A stretch of DNA of 63,342 bases, taken from NCBI GenBank assembly GCA_947369165.1, contig CANBKJ010000007.1, forward strand, positions 1-63,342, in the 5' to 3' direction. Positions 27,263 to 35,906 of the stretch are shown here, one piece after another; positions within the stretch are counted from its first letter, which is position 1; each line of letters starts with the position of its first letter. Under the pieces are notes generated by a model that was not told the DNA's origin, did no database searches, and saw nothing but the letters and a program-made list of their open reading frames with translations. Origin of the DNA: an uncultured Lachnoclostridium sp. Lineage in GTDB: Bacteria; Bacillota; Clostridia; Lachnospirales; Lachnospiraceae. Both the position numbers and the translations under genes were made by a program.

Positions 27263-29056
27263 ATGAATAAAAAAGAAGACATGAATATAGTCATTGTCGG
27301 TCATGTGGATCACGGTAAGAGCACTCTTATGGGACGCCTGCTGGCAGATACCGGTTCCCTTCCCGAAGGAAAGTTAGAGCAGGTAAAAGAGACCTGCCGC
27401 AGAAATGCAAAGCCATTTGAGTACGCATTCTTGCTGGATGCCCTGAAGGACGAGCAGTCCCAGGGGATCACGATAGACACGGCGAGATGTTTTTTTAAGA
27501 CGGAAAAAAGAGATTACATCATATTGGATGCGCCGGGGCATATCGAGTTTTTGAAGAATATGATCACAGGAGCTTCCCGTGCCCAGGCAGCATTGCTTAT
27601 GATTGATGCCAAAGAAGGTGTCCAGGAAAATTCCAGGCGGCATGCTTATATGCTGTCTATGCTGGGAATTCAGCAGATTGCTGTGGTGATCAATAAGATG
27701 GATCTGGTGGATTACAGCCAGGAAGTATTTGAGAAGGTAAAAAATGAGTATCTTGAATTTTTAAAACAGATTAATATTACACCGAAGTTTGTCCTTCCTG
27801 TAAGTTCTTTCCAGGGAGATAATATCGTAAAGCAGAGCGATAAAATGCCATGGTACGATGGAATGTGTATTTTGGAAGTGCTGGATGCTTTTGAATGTGA
27901 GGAAGAACATGACAAGCAGCCATTCCGTATGCCAGTGCAGGATGTATACAAATTCACGAGAAACGGGGATGACCGGAGAATCGTGGCGGGAACCATCGAG
28001 ACCGGTACGATCCGTGCCGGGCAGGAGGTTATTTTCTACCCTTCCGGCAAGAAGAGCCATATCAATAAAATCGAGTCATTTAATACCGACCCCATCAAAG
28101 AGGGCAAGCCTGGTATGGCGATCGGATTCACCATGAAGGAGCAGATTTATATAACCCGTGGGGAAATGATGGCGATCGCTGGAGAGCCACAGCCCAAGAC
28201 GGCATCACGGATCTCGGCTAATATCTTTTGGCTGGGAAAGAAAGATTTTGTTCCAGGAAGATTATACTTCCTGAAGATCGGCGGCGAAAAGGTCAGAGTA
28301 GAGGTGGAAGAGGTCAAAGGAGTCATTGATTCCTCCAATCTTTCCTCTACGGATACGAAGCAGGCGGTGGAGAAACATGAGGTGGCAGAGGTTATTCTAA
28401 AGACCGATAAGCCGATTGCCTTTGATACGGTAAAGGAGAGCGCCGGCACGAGCCGATTTGTCATCGTGGACAATTATGAGATTGCCGGAGGCGGAATCAT
28501 AACCGAGGCGCTGGAAGATGAAGAAAGTGATATCAGAAGCAGTGCCATGCTTCGCAATTATAAATGGGAGACGGGTGAGATCAGTCTGGAGTCCAGAATC
28601 GAGCATTACGCCCAGAGACCGGAGCTGATCGTGCTGACCGGGGAAAAGAATACCGGTAAGAAGGATCTGGCAAAGGCATTGGAAAAAAGCCTTTTGGACA
28701 GTGGCAGATATGTATACTACATGGGAATTGTATCCTATCTGTATGGGGTAGGTGCTGATACGAAGTCAGGCGAAGATGAGGACCACAAAGAGCAGATACG
28801 GCGTTTTGCCGAAGTGGCAAATCTCATGCTGGATGCCGGGATGATTCTAATCGTTACAGCTACCAAGCTGACCGAGAGTGACCGTAAGATCATGGAAGCG
28901 GTGATTCAGGGAGAAATGGATGTTTTCTGGATTGGCGATGAGGTAAGCACAGATATTAAAATGGATATGAGGCTGAAGGACAGTGAATTTGATTATGAGA
29001 AAAATATTCGTAAGATCCGGACGCTTCTTAAAGACAAAGGAATCCTGTTCCGATGA
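27263..29056 (+). CDS. cysN: CysN GTPase subunit with degenerate C-terminal APS-kinase-like domain
   Basis: About 597 residues from ATG 27263 (GGAG at 27249); a GTG at 27224 would extend it into the hairpin zone. Residues 1-450 are an EF-Tu-like GTPase: GHVDHGKST (13-21), [12 protein letters not shown] and NKMD, plus two beta-barrel domains. It powers APS formation by CysD. Residues about 450-597 resemble a CysC kinase, as in CysNC fusions, but the P-loop reads [10 protein letters not shown], lacking the Ser/Thr after GK and the usual FTGLSGSGKST context, so kinase activity is doubtful. A complete cysC follows 24 bp later, which fits loss of function in the fused copy. Confidence 0.92.
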   Translation: MNKKEDMNIVIVGHVDHGKSTLMGRLLADTGSLPEGKLEQVKETCRRNAKPFEYAFLLDALKDEQSQGITIDTARCFFKTEKRDYIILDAPGHIEFLKNMITGASRAQAALLMIDAKEGVQENSRRHAYMLSMLGIQQIAVVINKMDLVDYSQEVFEKVKNEYLEFLKQINITPKFVLPVSSFQGDNIVKQSDKMPWYDGMCILEVLDAFECEEEHDKQPFRMPVQDVYKFTRNGDDRRIVAGTIETGTIRAGQEVIFYPSGKKSHINKIESFNTDPIKEGKPGMAIGFTMKEQIYITRGEMMAIAGEPQPKTASRISANIFWLGKKDFVPGRLYFLKIGGEKVRVEVEEVKGVIDSSNLSSTDTKQAVEKHEVAEVILKTDKPIAFDTVKESAGTSRFVIVDNYEIAGGGIITEALEDEESDIRSSAMLRNYKWETGEISLESRIEHYAQRPELIVLTGEKNTGKKDLAKALEKSLLDSGRYVYYMGIVSYLYGVGADTKSGEDEDHKEQIRRFAEVANLMLDAGMILIVTATKLTESDRKIMEAVIQGEMDVFWIGDEVSTDIKMDMRLKDSEFDYEKNIRKIRTLLKDKGILFR

Positions 29057-29080
29057 TGGATCAGGGAGATGGAGAAAAGG

Positions 29081-29677
29081 ATGGCTTCAGACAATAAAAA
29101 CGAAAATATTATCTGGCATGACGGAAAAGTATCTTATGAAGACCGGTGCCAGGTTCTGAACCAGAAGGGGATTGTAGTGTGGTTTACCGGACTTTCAGGA
29201 TCTGGCAAGTCCACAGTGGCAGTAGAGTTAGAACATATCCTTAATGAAGCAGGACGGGCCGTGTATCGTCTGGACGGGGATAATATCCGCTGTGGTATCA
29301 ACTCCGATCTTGGTTTTAGTGACGAGGACCGCAACGAAAATATCCGTCGTATCAGTGAGATTGCAGCGCTGTTTCAGGATGCGGGAGTAATCACACTGGT
29401 ATCCTTTATCTCTCCTTTCCGGGCAATGCGTCAGTTTGCCAGAGAGAGAGCGGGTGAGGGGAACTTTATAGAGGTCTACGTAAATACGGATTTTGAGACC
29501 TGCAGACAGCGGGATCCGAAGGGATTGTACAAAAAACAGATCCAACAGTTTACCGGAAAGGACTCTGTATATGAGGAACCGCTGAATCCTGAGATCATAC
29601 TGGATACGGTTGATCATACTCCTTATGAATGTGCAATGCAGATTTATGAGAGAATATGGGGAGAGAGGCATGAGTAG
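29081..29677 (+). CDS. cysC: adenylylsulfate (APS) kinase CysC
   Basis: 198 residues from ATG 29081 (GGAG 7 nt upstream; an ATG at 29069 has no workable spacing). The P-loop GLSGSGKST, the substrate loop VYRLDGDNIRCGINSDLGFS, the conserved SFISPFRAMRQFARE and FIEVYVNTDFETCRQRDPKG are complete, so this is an active-looking kinase that makes PAPS from APS. Its stop overlaps the start of the arylsulfotransferase gene, implying coupled translation. Without a PAPS reductase nearby, PAPS is most simply read as a sulfuryl donor. Confidence 0.96.
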   Translation: MASDNKNENIIWHDGKVSYEDRCQVLNQKGIVVWFTGLSGSGKSTVAVELEHILNEAGRAVYRLDGDNIRCGINSDLGFSDEDRNENIRRISEIAALFQDAGVITLVSFISPFRAMRQFARERAGEGNFIEVYVNTDFETCRQRDPKGLYKKQIQQFTGKDSVYEEPLNPEIILDTVDHTPYECAMQIYERIWGERHE

Positions 29678-31685
29678 TTTAATCAAAAAGCTCAAACGCA
29701 AGGTTAAGCGCAGCAAGCGGGAATTTGAGACTGTCAGAGGTGCCAGGGCAAAAAAAGTCTATCACAGCAATGGCGGGACGATTACAGTTCGGCCGGAGGC
29801 ATGGGTGATCCGGGGATCGGAAGCCTATGAAGAGGTTTTCCGGCGGGAACAGGCAGACTCCTTTAAGACCAATATTAAGACGAAGAAAATGTATTCTCTC
29901 GTATCTCAGGCAAAAGACTGGTTTTTGGAATTGCAGCTGCGAAGTGAAAAATATACATTTAACAATATGCTGGCAGTGGTAAATCCCTTTGGGGAGGCAC
30001 CATTGACAGCTCTTGTGCTGTTTACTACACTTATGGATTACGGTGTGCGCGTTACTGTGGTAGGAGATACAGAGGATACCAGCTTCATATCGGAGTATCC
30101 GCCTGCCAAGCGTCACCGTATTCCCATCCTGGGATTGTATCCGGGACGAAGCACCGATGTGGTCATTGAACTTGTGGATGAAAACGGTCAGGTGTGTGAC
30201 AATCGCAGATTTCCCCTTATTACAGAGTCTCTTCCAGAAGACTTAAAGGATATCATAACGGTAAAAAAGAAAAATGACAAGGCGGCATTTAAAAATATTC
30301 TGATTGCTGGAGGCATTGACATCAAACCCTGCGTGTTTGACAATGAGGGGCAGATTCGTTATTATCTGCGTAGAAAGCCAAAAGGGTATGGTATTTTTCC
30401 GTTGTCAAAGGGACGTTTTCTGTTTATGGAGCGGGAAATTTCTGCTCCCTCATTCACCAATCCCCATTCAGTCCAGATGTATGACATGGACTATCTCGGA
30501 CGGGTGGGAAGAACTTATCTCGTGAAGAATGGAGCCCATCACACCGTGGAGGAAAAGACACCGGGGGGAAATATTCTGACAGCGGGAAACAGTCTGGAAG
30601 AACATTCCGAAGATCTGATCCTGGAACTGAACCGGGAAAATGGAAAGATTGTGCATCAGATCAAGCTGGGGGATCTTTTTGATGAGACCTACCAGGATAT
30701 GATGGACTGGGCACACATCAATTCGGCCTCTTATGATGAAGAGCAGGATTCCATGCTGGTATCCATGAGAAATATCCATTCTGTGGCATCCTTTGACTGG
30801 AGTGGGGATGAGATCCGGTGGCTTTTTGCCGATCCCCGGTTCTGGGAAGGGACAGAGATGGCAGATAAGCTGTTAAAGCCTGTGGGTGAGGTGCCGTGGT
30901 TTTACCAGCAGCACGCCGTATTCGAGGTGGAGCTGGAGGAAAAGAGGCCGAATATCAAGCACATCATGGTCTTCGACAATCATTGGCACAAACGCCGGAA
31001 AGTCAAATTTTTTGACAAGGATAAATTAAGTTATATCAGTTTTTATGAGATCAACGAAAATGAAAAAACGGTAAAATTGTATAAGCGTTTTCCCTGTCCC
31101 AAGTCAAAGATCCGCTCCAATGCCATTTTTGATAAAGAGACCAGGCATCTCTACGCCATGGCGGGTTTTTTGGTGCCTGAGATCGAGGAAAATCTGGGTT
31201 TGATCCGGGAATATGATTTTGATTCCATGGAAGTACTCAGTGAATATTATGTTAAGCCAGGTTTTTTCAGGGCCCATGAATTTTTACCGGATATGGTTTC
31301 TCTGTCAAAGACACTGGTGAAAAATACGGATTACCTGGGCGGAGACCTGAAACGACCTCAGCAGTTGACAGAGGACGAAGTAGAAGGTCTGGACTTTCAG
31401 GAGGCACCAAGTGTAAAGGATTCTTCTGTATTTTACCGGATGCAGGAAGATCTTCTCTATATCCATGAAATGGACCATGCCATCGGGGCAGTGTACCTCC
31501 GTGGGAATGAAGGGGTCTGGAAGGTAGATTTTTCAGATACCTGGCAGACTATGAAGACCTTTGAGGATGCGGATTACCGGATCGCCATGTGGCTGGACCA
31601 GCTTCCTCTGGATCAGTATGAGTTATATATTCTGCTCCATGGTGAACTACAGAATACAGGTAAAAAGCTCACGAAGCAGAAATAG
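29670..31685 (+). CDS. arylsulfotransferase (ASST)-family protein
   Basis: 671 residues from ATG 29670, which overlaps the cysC stop. An N-terminal beta-sandwich (about 80-190, TALVLFTTLMDYGVRVTVVG) precedes a six-bladed propeller. H349 (DWAHINS), R367 (SMRNIHSV) and H415 (QQHAVF) fit the active-site set known from E. coli ASST (His356, Arg374, His436); the 18-residue His-to-Arg spacing is identical. ASST moves sulfuryl groups between phenol esters through a sulfo-histidine and does not use PAPS. Here it has no signal peptide and a very basic N-terminus (LIKKLKRKVKRSKREF), and it ends a PAPS-making operon, which is unusual. Its donor may therefore differ from the classical enzyme. It overlaps the convergent peptidase gene by 39 bp. 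Confidence 0.85.
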   Translation: MSSLIKKLKRKVKRSKREFETVRGARAKKVYHSNGGTITVRPEAWVIRGSEAYEEVFRREQADSFKTNIKTKKMYSLVSQAKDWFLELQLRSEKYTFNNMLAVVNPFGEAPLTALVLFTTLMDYGVRVTVVGDTEDTSFISEYPPAKRHRIPILGLYPGRSTDVVIELVDENGQVCDNRRFPLITESLPEDLKDIITVKKKNDKAAFKNILIAGGIDIKPCVFDNEGQIRYYLRRKPKGYGIFPLSKGRFLFMEREISAPSFTNPHSVQMYDMDYLGRVGRTYLVKNGAHHTVEEKTPGGNILTAGNSLEEHSEDLILELNRENGKIVHQIKLGDLFDETYQDMMDWAHINSASYDEEQDSMLVSMRNIHSVASFDWSGDEIRWLFADPRFWEGTEMADKLLKPVGEVPWFYQQHAVFEVELEEKRPNIKHIMVFDNHWHKRRKVKFFDKDKLSYISFYEINENEKTVKLYKRFPCPKSKIRSNAIFDKETRHLYAMAGFLVPEIEENLGLIREYDFDSMEVLSEYYVKPGFFRAHEFLPDMVSLSKTLVKNTDYLGGDLKRPQQLTEDEVEGLDFQEAPSVKDSSVFYRMQEDLLYIHEMDHAIGAVYLRGNEGVWKVDFSDTWQTMKTFEDADYRIAMWLDQLPLDQYELYILLHGELQNTGKKLTKQK

Positions 31686-32468
31686 ATTTTTAGCGATAAT
31701 ACCCTTTAGCTGCCATCGGGGAACTGGAGTTTTCAGGAAACCGGTTTCGATGGTGATGGAGGGTATTTTTTTCTCATAAACGCACCAGTCGCCAAATCCC
31801 CCGGCGGGGCGGGTGTCTTTGGTGTTTTCTACGAGGCGGTATCCGGTCACCCGGTGGGTAACCGCGGCCATCGTGGTGATCTGGCTTTTCAGGGAGCCAT
31901 GAACATCGTAGTCATAGTAGATGAGATTGCCGCGGGAGTGATAGTGTATGATGCCCAATGGATTTGTAAGTCCGTTTACGAATTCCATGAGACACCGGGT
32001 TTCCTGCTGATCCCCGGCAGTTACACCGGGATTTCTTTTTGCCCGGTCGGGGGACTGGCCGAAACCACTGGGGAAATTTCGGTTCAGATCCACGCCCCGC
32101 CCATTTTCTTTCCAGGTTTTTGCCTCCGTGGACATGGAGATACAAACACCGTCCGGATTTGTCATCGGCAGAAAGATTACGCAGATTTCCTTCCAGAGTT
32201 CCCGGTAGCAGCCTTCGTAATGTTCCAGGTAATATTCCATAATCCGCAGGAGAAGGGTGGTATTGATATATTCCCTGCCATGGATCGAGGCGGTTATGAC
32301 AAATTGGCCTGGCGCCTCGTAAGATCCCAGGCAGCAGGAATAAAGCTGACGTTTGCCATGGGTGATACCAAGAGAGTTTACTCGAAAATATTCCGGAGGA
32401 TACTGTTTTTCCAGCTCCCGGATACGTTTTTCCATTGTCGTATAAGTATAGAGAGAATTTTTTTTCAT
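31647..32468 (-). CDS. M14-family zinc carboxypeptidase
   Basis: 273 residues, no signal peptide. Zinc ligands are visible: HGREY (His and Glu, the HxxE pair) and HYHSRG (third ligand), along with NPDGV, GVDLNRNFPSGF (substrate-binding Arg) and the catalytic Glu in SITIETG. These are the features of the gamma-D-glutamyl-meso-diaminopimelate or NLPC-like M14 peptidases that act on muropeptides, though substrate cannot be proven. GAGGTAATCC precedes the ATG. Its 3' end overlaps the arylsulfotransferase gene on the other strand by 39 bp. Confidence 0.88.
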   Translation of the reverse strand: MKKNSLYTYTTMEKRIRELEKQYPPEYFRVNSLGITHGKRQLYSCCLGSYEAPGQFVITASIHGREYINTTLLLRIMEYYLEHYEGCYRELWKEICVIFLPMTNPDGVCISMSTEAKTWKENGRGVDLNRNFPSGFGQSPDRAKRNPGVTAGDQQETRCLMEFVNGLTNPLGIIHYHSRGNLIYYDYDVHGSLKSQITTMAAVTHRVTGYRLVENTKDTRPAGGFGDWCVYEKKIPSITIETGFLKTPVPRWQLKGIIAKNLFLLRELFTCIL

Positions 32469-32534
32469 GGATTACCTCACTTCGGCGCTGGTTTTTGTGC
32501 ATAACACAATGTAAGTTCCGGCTGCCGTTCCTAA

Positions 32535-32750
32535 CTCAGCTTTATTGCTGTGTTAATATCATAGGATATTTTATGCCAGAGTTTTGTGATTTATGAGCTG
32601 TGCTGTGAGGTGGGAAAAAAGAGAGACGATAAAAAGCGGAAGCTCAGCTCTATTGCTGTGTTAATATCATAGGATATTTTATGCCAGAGTTTTGTGATTT
32701 ATGAGCTGTGCTGTGAGGTGGGAAAAAAGAGAGACGATAAAAAGCGGAAG
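32535..32750. repeat. 108-bp tandem duplication at the CLC gene 3' end
   Basis: Two adjacent 108-bp units, 32535-32642 and 32643-32750, differ at about two neighbouring bases (CAGCTTTATT versus CAGCTCTATT). The second unit contains the last 24 codons and stop of the minus-strand channel gene; the first is a copy lying beyond the stop, so the protein is not extended. The near-identity points to a recent duplication. Confidence 0.9.
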
Positions 32751-33944
32751 CAGATTTCTGTAACAGCAGGTAAATTCACACATAAGAAATACGCCGGTGA
32801 CAGGGGCACCGAGAGCTGAGGTGAAAAAACCAGACATGCCGCCCAGGAGAAAGCAGGAGGGAGAAAAGCCGGTTCCAGGAAACAGAGAGCAAAGAGCGAG
32901 TCCATAGAGCTGACCAATGCAGGCACCTACTGTAAGCAGGGGGAATATGGTTCCGCCAGGCAGCCCGGAGCCGGAGGAGATCATGGAGAAAAGATATTTT
33001 CCAAAGAGGAGCAGCAAAAGGGTGGTATAAGCAGTAGCTGGCGTTTTTAGAACAGCGAGCATATTATTTCCAGGTCCTGTGATGGCGGGAAAAAAGTAAC
33101 ACACCACACCAGCCAGAAGAAACAGGATACTCCACAGCATCCCATGGATGCGCTTATTATACTTTGAAAGCAGTTTTGCATATCGTTTTAGGGAGAAGGC
33201 ATAATATTTTCCGGCAACACCCAAAAGGATACCAAGCAGGGCAAGTGCGGGGTAATAGTAATACTGCTGCAGAGGAATGATGGTATCCAGAATGGGAGCG
33301 GTTCCAAAGATCAGATGACTTACCAAAAAAGCAGACACAGAGCCGACAGCGATGGTTAGTACAGAGATCGCCCTAAGCCTCGGAAATTTTTCAAGGGTGA
33401 ACATAAGCCCGGATACCGGGGCACAAAAAAGAGCAGATAACCCCGCTCCTGCGCCGGTACAGCAGTATTCCGGGAGAGAGAGACGTGGCTGGTAGTGTCG
33501 GCGGAAAAATTGAATGGAACGGAAGACCCCTTTTCCGGACATAGCTCCGATCTCTACGGCAGAGCCGGTTTTTCCCAGAGAAAACCCCGCGAGGATACAC
33601 AGAGGAGCAGAGATCAGTTTCACGAGAAGAACCGACCACCATCTGGCATCGGTTATGCCCCTGGCTTCCTCAATAGAATGGGAAACGCCGCCGCCTTCTG
33701 CCTTTGGTTCCAGGCAGATACTCCAGTAAACAAAACGGGACAGGAGTAATAACCCTGCGCCCCAGGCGACGGGATAGAAAAAGCTGCCGCTGTGGAGAGA
33801 GGGGATGATTTTATGATTCAGGGTGGTGTCACAAAAGCTCATAAAAAGACGGTAAAGACATATGATAAGCCCGGAAAAAATTCCTGTGACAAGCCCGGCT
33901 GATATTCTGTGAATTATGTATTTCTTCTGTTTCATGTAAATCAC
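32679..33944 (-). CDS. CLC-family chloride channel-like protein
   Basis: About 421 residues (GTG at 33944; an in-frame ATG at 33935 is also possible) with ten or more hydrophobic segments. CLC landmarks can be aligned: EGGGVSHSIEEARG (the GSGIP region), GKTGSAVEIGAMSG (the GREGP region), LMFTLEKFP and SGSGLPGGTIFPLLTVGACI (the GxFxP region). Two usual glutamates are altered: the gating Glu of GREGP is Thr, and the internal proton-path Glu is Lys in FTLEK. This suggests a passive anion channel or altered coupling rather than a standard Cl-/H+ exchanger. The 3' end is tandemly duplicated outside the reading frame. Confidence 0.85.
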   Translation of the reverse strand: MIYMKQKKYIIHRISAGLVTGIFSGLIICLYRLFMSFCDTTLNHKIIPSLHSGSFFYPVAWGAGLLLLSRFVYWSICLEPKAEGGGVSHSIEEARGITDARWWSVLLVKLISAPLCILAGFSLGKTGSAVEIGAMSGKGVFRSIQFFRRHYQPRLSLPEYCCTGAGAGLSALFCAPVSGLMFTLEKFPRLRAISVLTIAVGSVSAFLVSHLIFGTAPILDTIIPLQQYYYYPALALLGILLGVAGKYYAFSLKRYAKLLSKYNKRIHGMLWSILFLLAGVVCYFFPAITGPGNNMLAVLKTPATAYTTLLLLLFGKYLFSMISSGSGLPGGTIFPLLTVGACIGQLYGLALCSLFPGTGFSPSCFLLGGMSGFFTSALGAPVTGVFLMCEFTCCYRNLLPLFIVSLFSHLTAQLINHKTLA

Positions 33945-34018
33945 CAGGTGTTGCGTATTTGTTATTGTAATGATATCATAAAGTCAGTAAAATGTAAATA
34001 ATGGGAAAGGATTGGTGC

Positions 34019-35224
34019 ATGATGTCAGCCGCCGGAATTATATGTGAGTACAACCCCTTTCACGAGGGGCATCAGTTTCATATACAACAGGTTCGTGAAA
34101 AAACAGGAGCAGATACGGTGGTGGCACTGATGAATGGTGATTTTGTTCAACGGGGGGAGCCTGCCATTGTGGACAAATACATCCGCACCCGCATGGCACT
34201 GGAAGGAGGGGCTGATATGGTGTTTGAACTTCCGGTGCGCTATGGTTTGTCCAGTGCTGAAGATTTTGCCAGAGGAGGAATACTGGCGCTGGATTCCCTG
34301 TCCTTCATAGATTTTTATTGTTTTGGCAGCGAGGGAGCTGTTCAGGAGCAGTTGGAACTGGCTGGACGCTGTCTGGCGGAGGAGCCGGAACTTTATAAAA
34401 GACAGCTTGGGTGCTATCTCCGTGAGGGATTTTCTTTCCCTGCGGCGAGAGAACGGGCATACGCCGATTGTGTGGAGCTGTCGCAGGAAGAGAGAGAGCA
34501 GCTGTTTATGCCAAATAACACCCTGGGGATCGAATACATCAAGTCGGCCTGGCGGCTGGGATCACCTATGAAGCCTGTGGCCATAAAAAGAGAGGGAATG
34601 GGTTACCACGAAGAACTGACCGGGCAGCAGGAGGGGCAGGGATTTTTGTCAGCAACGGCAGTGCGCAGCCAGATATGGAAGGGAAATTTTGCCGGACTGT
34701 CAGAAGGAGCGGTGGAATTGTTAAAAAAAGCTCCCTGTTTTTTGTGCTCTGAGGATTTCTGGCAGATGTGTTCTTTTGCCATCCGGGACAGGTGGGAAAG
34801 GCTGGAGGATATAAAAGATCTTTCTGGAGAATTGGCGAACTCTTTTCGGAAAAACTGGTACGAGGCGGTGTCGCTGGATGATTTCGCGAACCACTGCAAG
34901 ACCAAAAATATGACGATGGCGAGAATCAAACGGTGCGTGTTCCAGACACTTCTTGAAATAGAAAAGGAATCCGGTGGGGAGGACAGCCTTCCCTATATAC
35001 GCCTGCTGGGAATGAGGCGCAGAGCGGCGGTGAATCTAAAACGCGTAAAGAAAACTAAGGTACTTGGCAGGCTTGCCAGAGATATGGAGGAACTGGATAA
35101 GAAGGGGCGGGATAAGTTATTTCAGGATATCAAGGCGGCGGACCTGTACCGTACTGCGGCGATGGCAGTTAGCGGGCAGAGGCTGCCGGAAGAATTTCGC
35201 CAGCCGGTGATCCTTATGGATTAG
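34019..35224 (+). CDS. tmcAL: tRNA(Met) cytidine acetate ligase TmcAL
   Basis: About 401 residues from ATG 34019 (AAAGGA 8 nt upstream). AAGIICEYNPFHEGHQFHIQ carries the nucleotidyltransferase HxGH-like motif (HEGH), followed by VVALMNGDFVQRGEPAIVDK and PNNTLGIEYIKS, which are diagnostic of the YlbM/TmcAL family. The enzyme uses acetate and ATP to form N4-acetylcytidine at the wobble position of elongator tRNA-Met. The gene stands alone; its stop codon lies in an AGTACAAC...GTTGTACT inverted repeat (35223-35257). Confidence 0.93.
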   Translation: MMSAAGIICEYNPFHEGHQFHIQQVREKTGADTVVALMNGDFVQRGEPAIVDKYIRTRMALEGGADMVFELPVRYGLSSAEDFARGGILALDSLSFIDFYCFGSEGAVQEQLELAGRCLAEEPELYKRQLGCYLREGFSFPAARERAYADCVELSQEEREQLFMPNNTLGIEYIKSAWRLGSPMKPVAIKREGMGYHEELTGQQEGQGFLSATAVRSQIWKGNFAGLSEGAVELLKKAPCFLCSEDFWQMCSFAIRDRWERLEDIKDLSGELANSFRKNWYEAVSLDDFANHCKTKNMTMARIKRCVFQTLLEIEKESGGEDSLPYIRLLGMRRRAAVNLKRVKKTKVLGRLARDMEELDKKGRDKLFQDIKAADLYRTAAMAVSGQRLPEEFRQPVILMD

Positions 35225-35336
35225 TACAACGAAGCAATCCGCATCATTTGTTGTACTGGTTATGGCTGGGTGGCACCACTGTCCGGCATGTCAGCAGACT
35301 GGCGCAGAATAAAGCAGGGTTCAAAGCCACACCATT
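35223..35336. repeat. inverted repeats after tmcAL
   Basis: AGTACAAC (35223-35230) pairs with GTTGTACT (35250-35257). Just beyond, GGCTGGGTGGCACC and the inverse of GGTTCAAAGCCACACC resemble diverged arms of the TTAGCTCGACGGYGCC family, spaced about 40 bp apart. No gene is seen in this gap. Confidence 0.45.
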
Positions 35337-35358
35337 ATTATACTGAGGAGGGAGCAGT

Positions 35359-35685
35359 ATGGAAAAACGATTGAAACATTATTTAGAATATTACCGGAGT
35401 GCATCGGAGGGGGAGATAGATATCGGTGAAAGGAAAAGATTTCGCAGGGAAATGCTGGTTCAGATACAGTTTTTCCAGCATGAGAGGCTCATCCATCTGA
35501 TCGTGACGGTGCTGTTTGCGCTGCTGGCGGTCATCACGATTCTGGCAGGCTTGATCATACAGGAACCGGCAGTACTTCTTCTGTGCCTGATGTTTTTTGT
35601 ACTTCTGATCCCCTACATACGGCATTATTACATTTTGGAAAACGGGGTGCAGAAGCTGTATGAGTATTATGACCGGATTGGATGA
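35359..35685 (+). CDS. small membrane protein
   Basis: 108 residues with two transmembrane helices (about 47-67, LIVTVLFALLAVITILAGLI, and 70-88, AVLLLCLMFFVLLIPYI) between basic and aromatic flanks (ending LYEYYDRIG). GGAGGGAGC precedes the ATG. No family recognised. Confidence 0.65.
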   Translation: MEKRLKHYLEYYRSASEGEIDIGERKRFRREMLVQIQFFQHERLIHLIVTVLFALLAVITILAGLIIQEPAVLLLCLMFFVLLIPYIRHYYILENGVQKLYEYYDRIG

Positions 35686-35757
35686 TTGGCGACGATGAGA
35701 TTCTAAGGCATGCGCCAGGTGGAAGATATTAGAATGTCTTAAAGTACCTGCCTTAAT

Positions 35758-35786
35758 TTGACAGTAGAAATTCCTTGTACTATCAT
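35758..35786 (+). promoter_or_regulatory. sigma-A promoter of the DUF6273 surface gene
   Basis: TTGACA (35758-35763), a 17-bp spacer and TATCAT (35781-35786). The predicted leader is about 110 nt and contains several hairpins. Confidence 0.7.
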
Positions 35787-35800
35787 GAGAAAGGAAAGAA

Positions 35801-35906
35801 TAAGGAGGAAAATCCTAGCTCTGCTTGCAGAGCTTGTCTCGCCATGGAGGGCATGCCATGCAGGCATGGCAGGGATTTTGCTTCGCAAAACAAGGAGGAT
35901 TAGCAT
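35801..35906 (+). promoter_or_regulatory. hairpin-string leader between two Shine-Dalgarno sites
   Basis: An AAGGAGG at about 35801 is followed by stems GCTCTGC-TT-GCAGAGC, TGCCATG-CAGG-CATGGCA and TTTTGC-TTC-GCAAAA, then a second AAGGAGG (about 35890) that serves the ATG at 35907. The arrangement looks like repeat DNA inserted into a ribosome-binding region. A similar layout occurs before the antiporter gene. Confidence 0.5.

Noticed and set aside
32535-32750. CRISPR or satellite array
   Set aside because: Only two 108-bp units without spacers; a plain tandem duplication.
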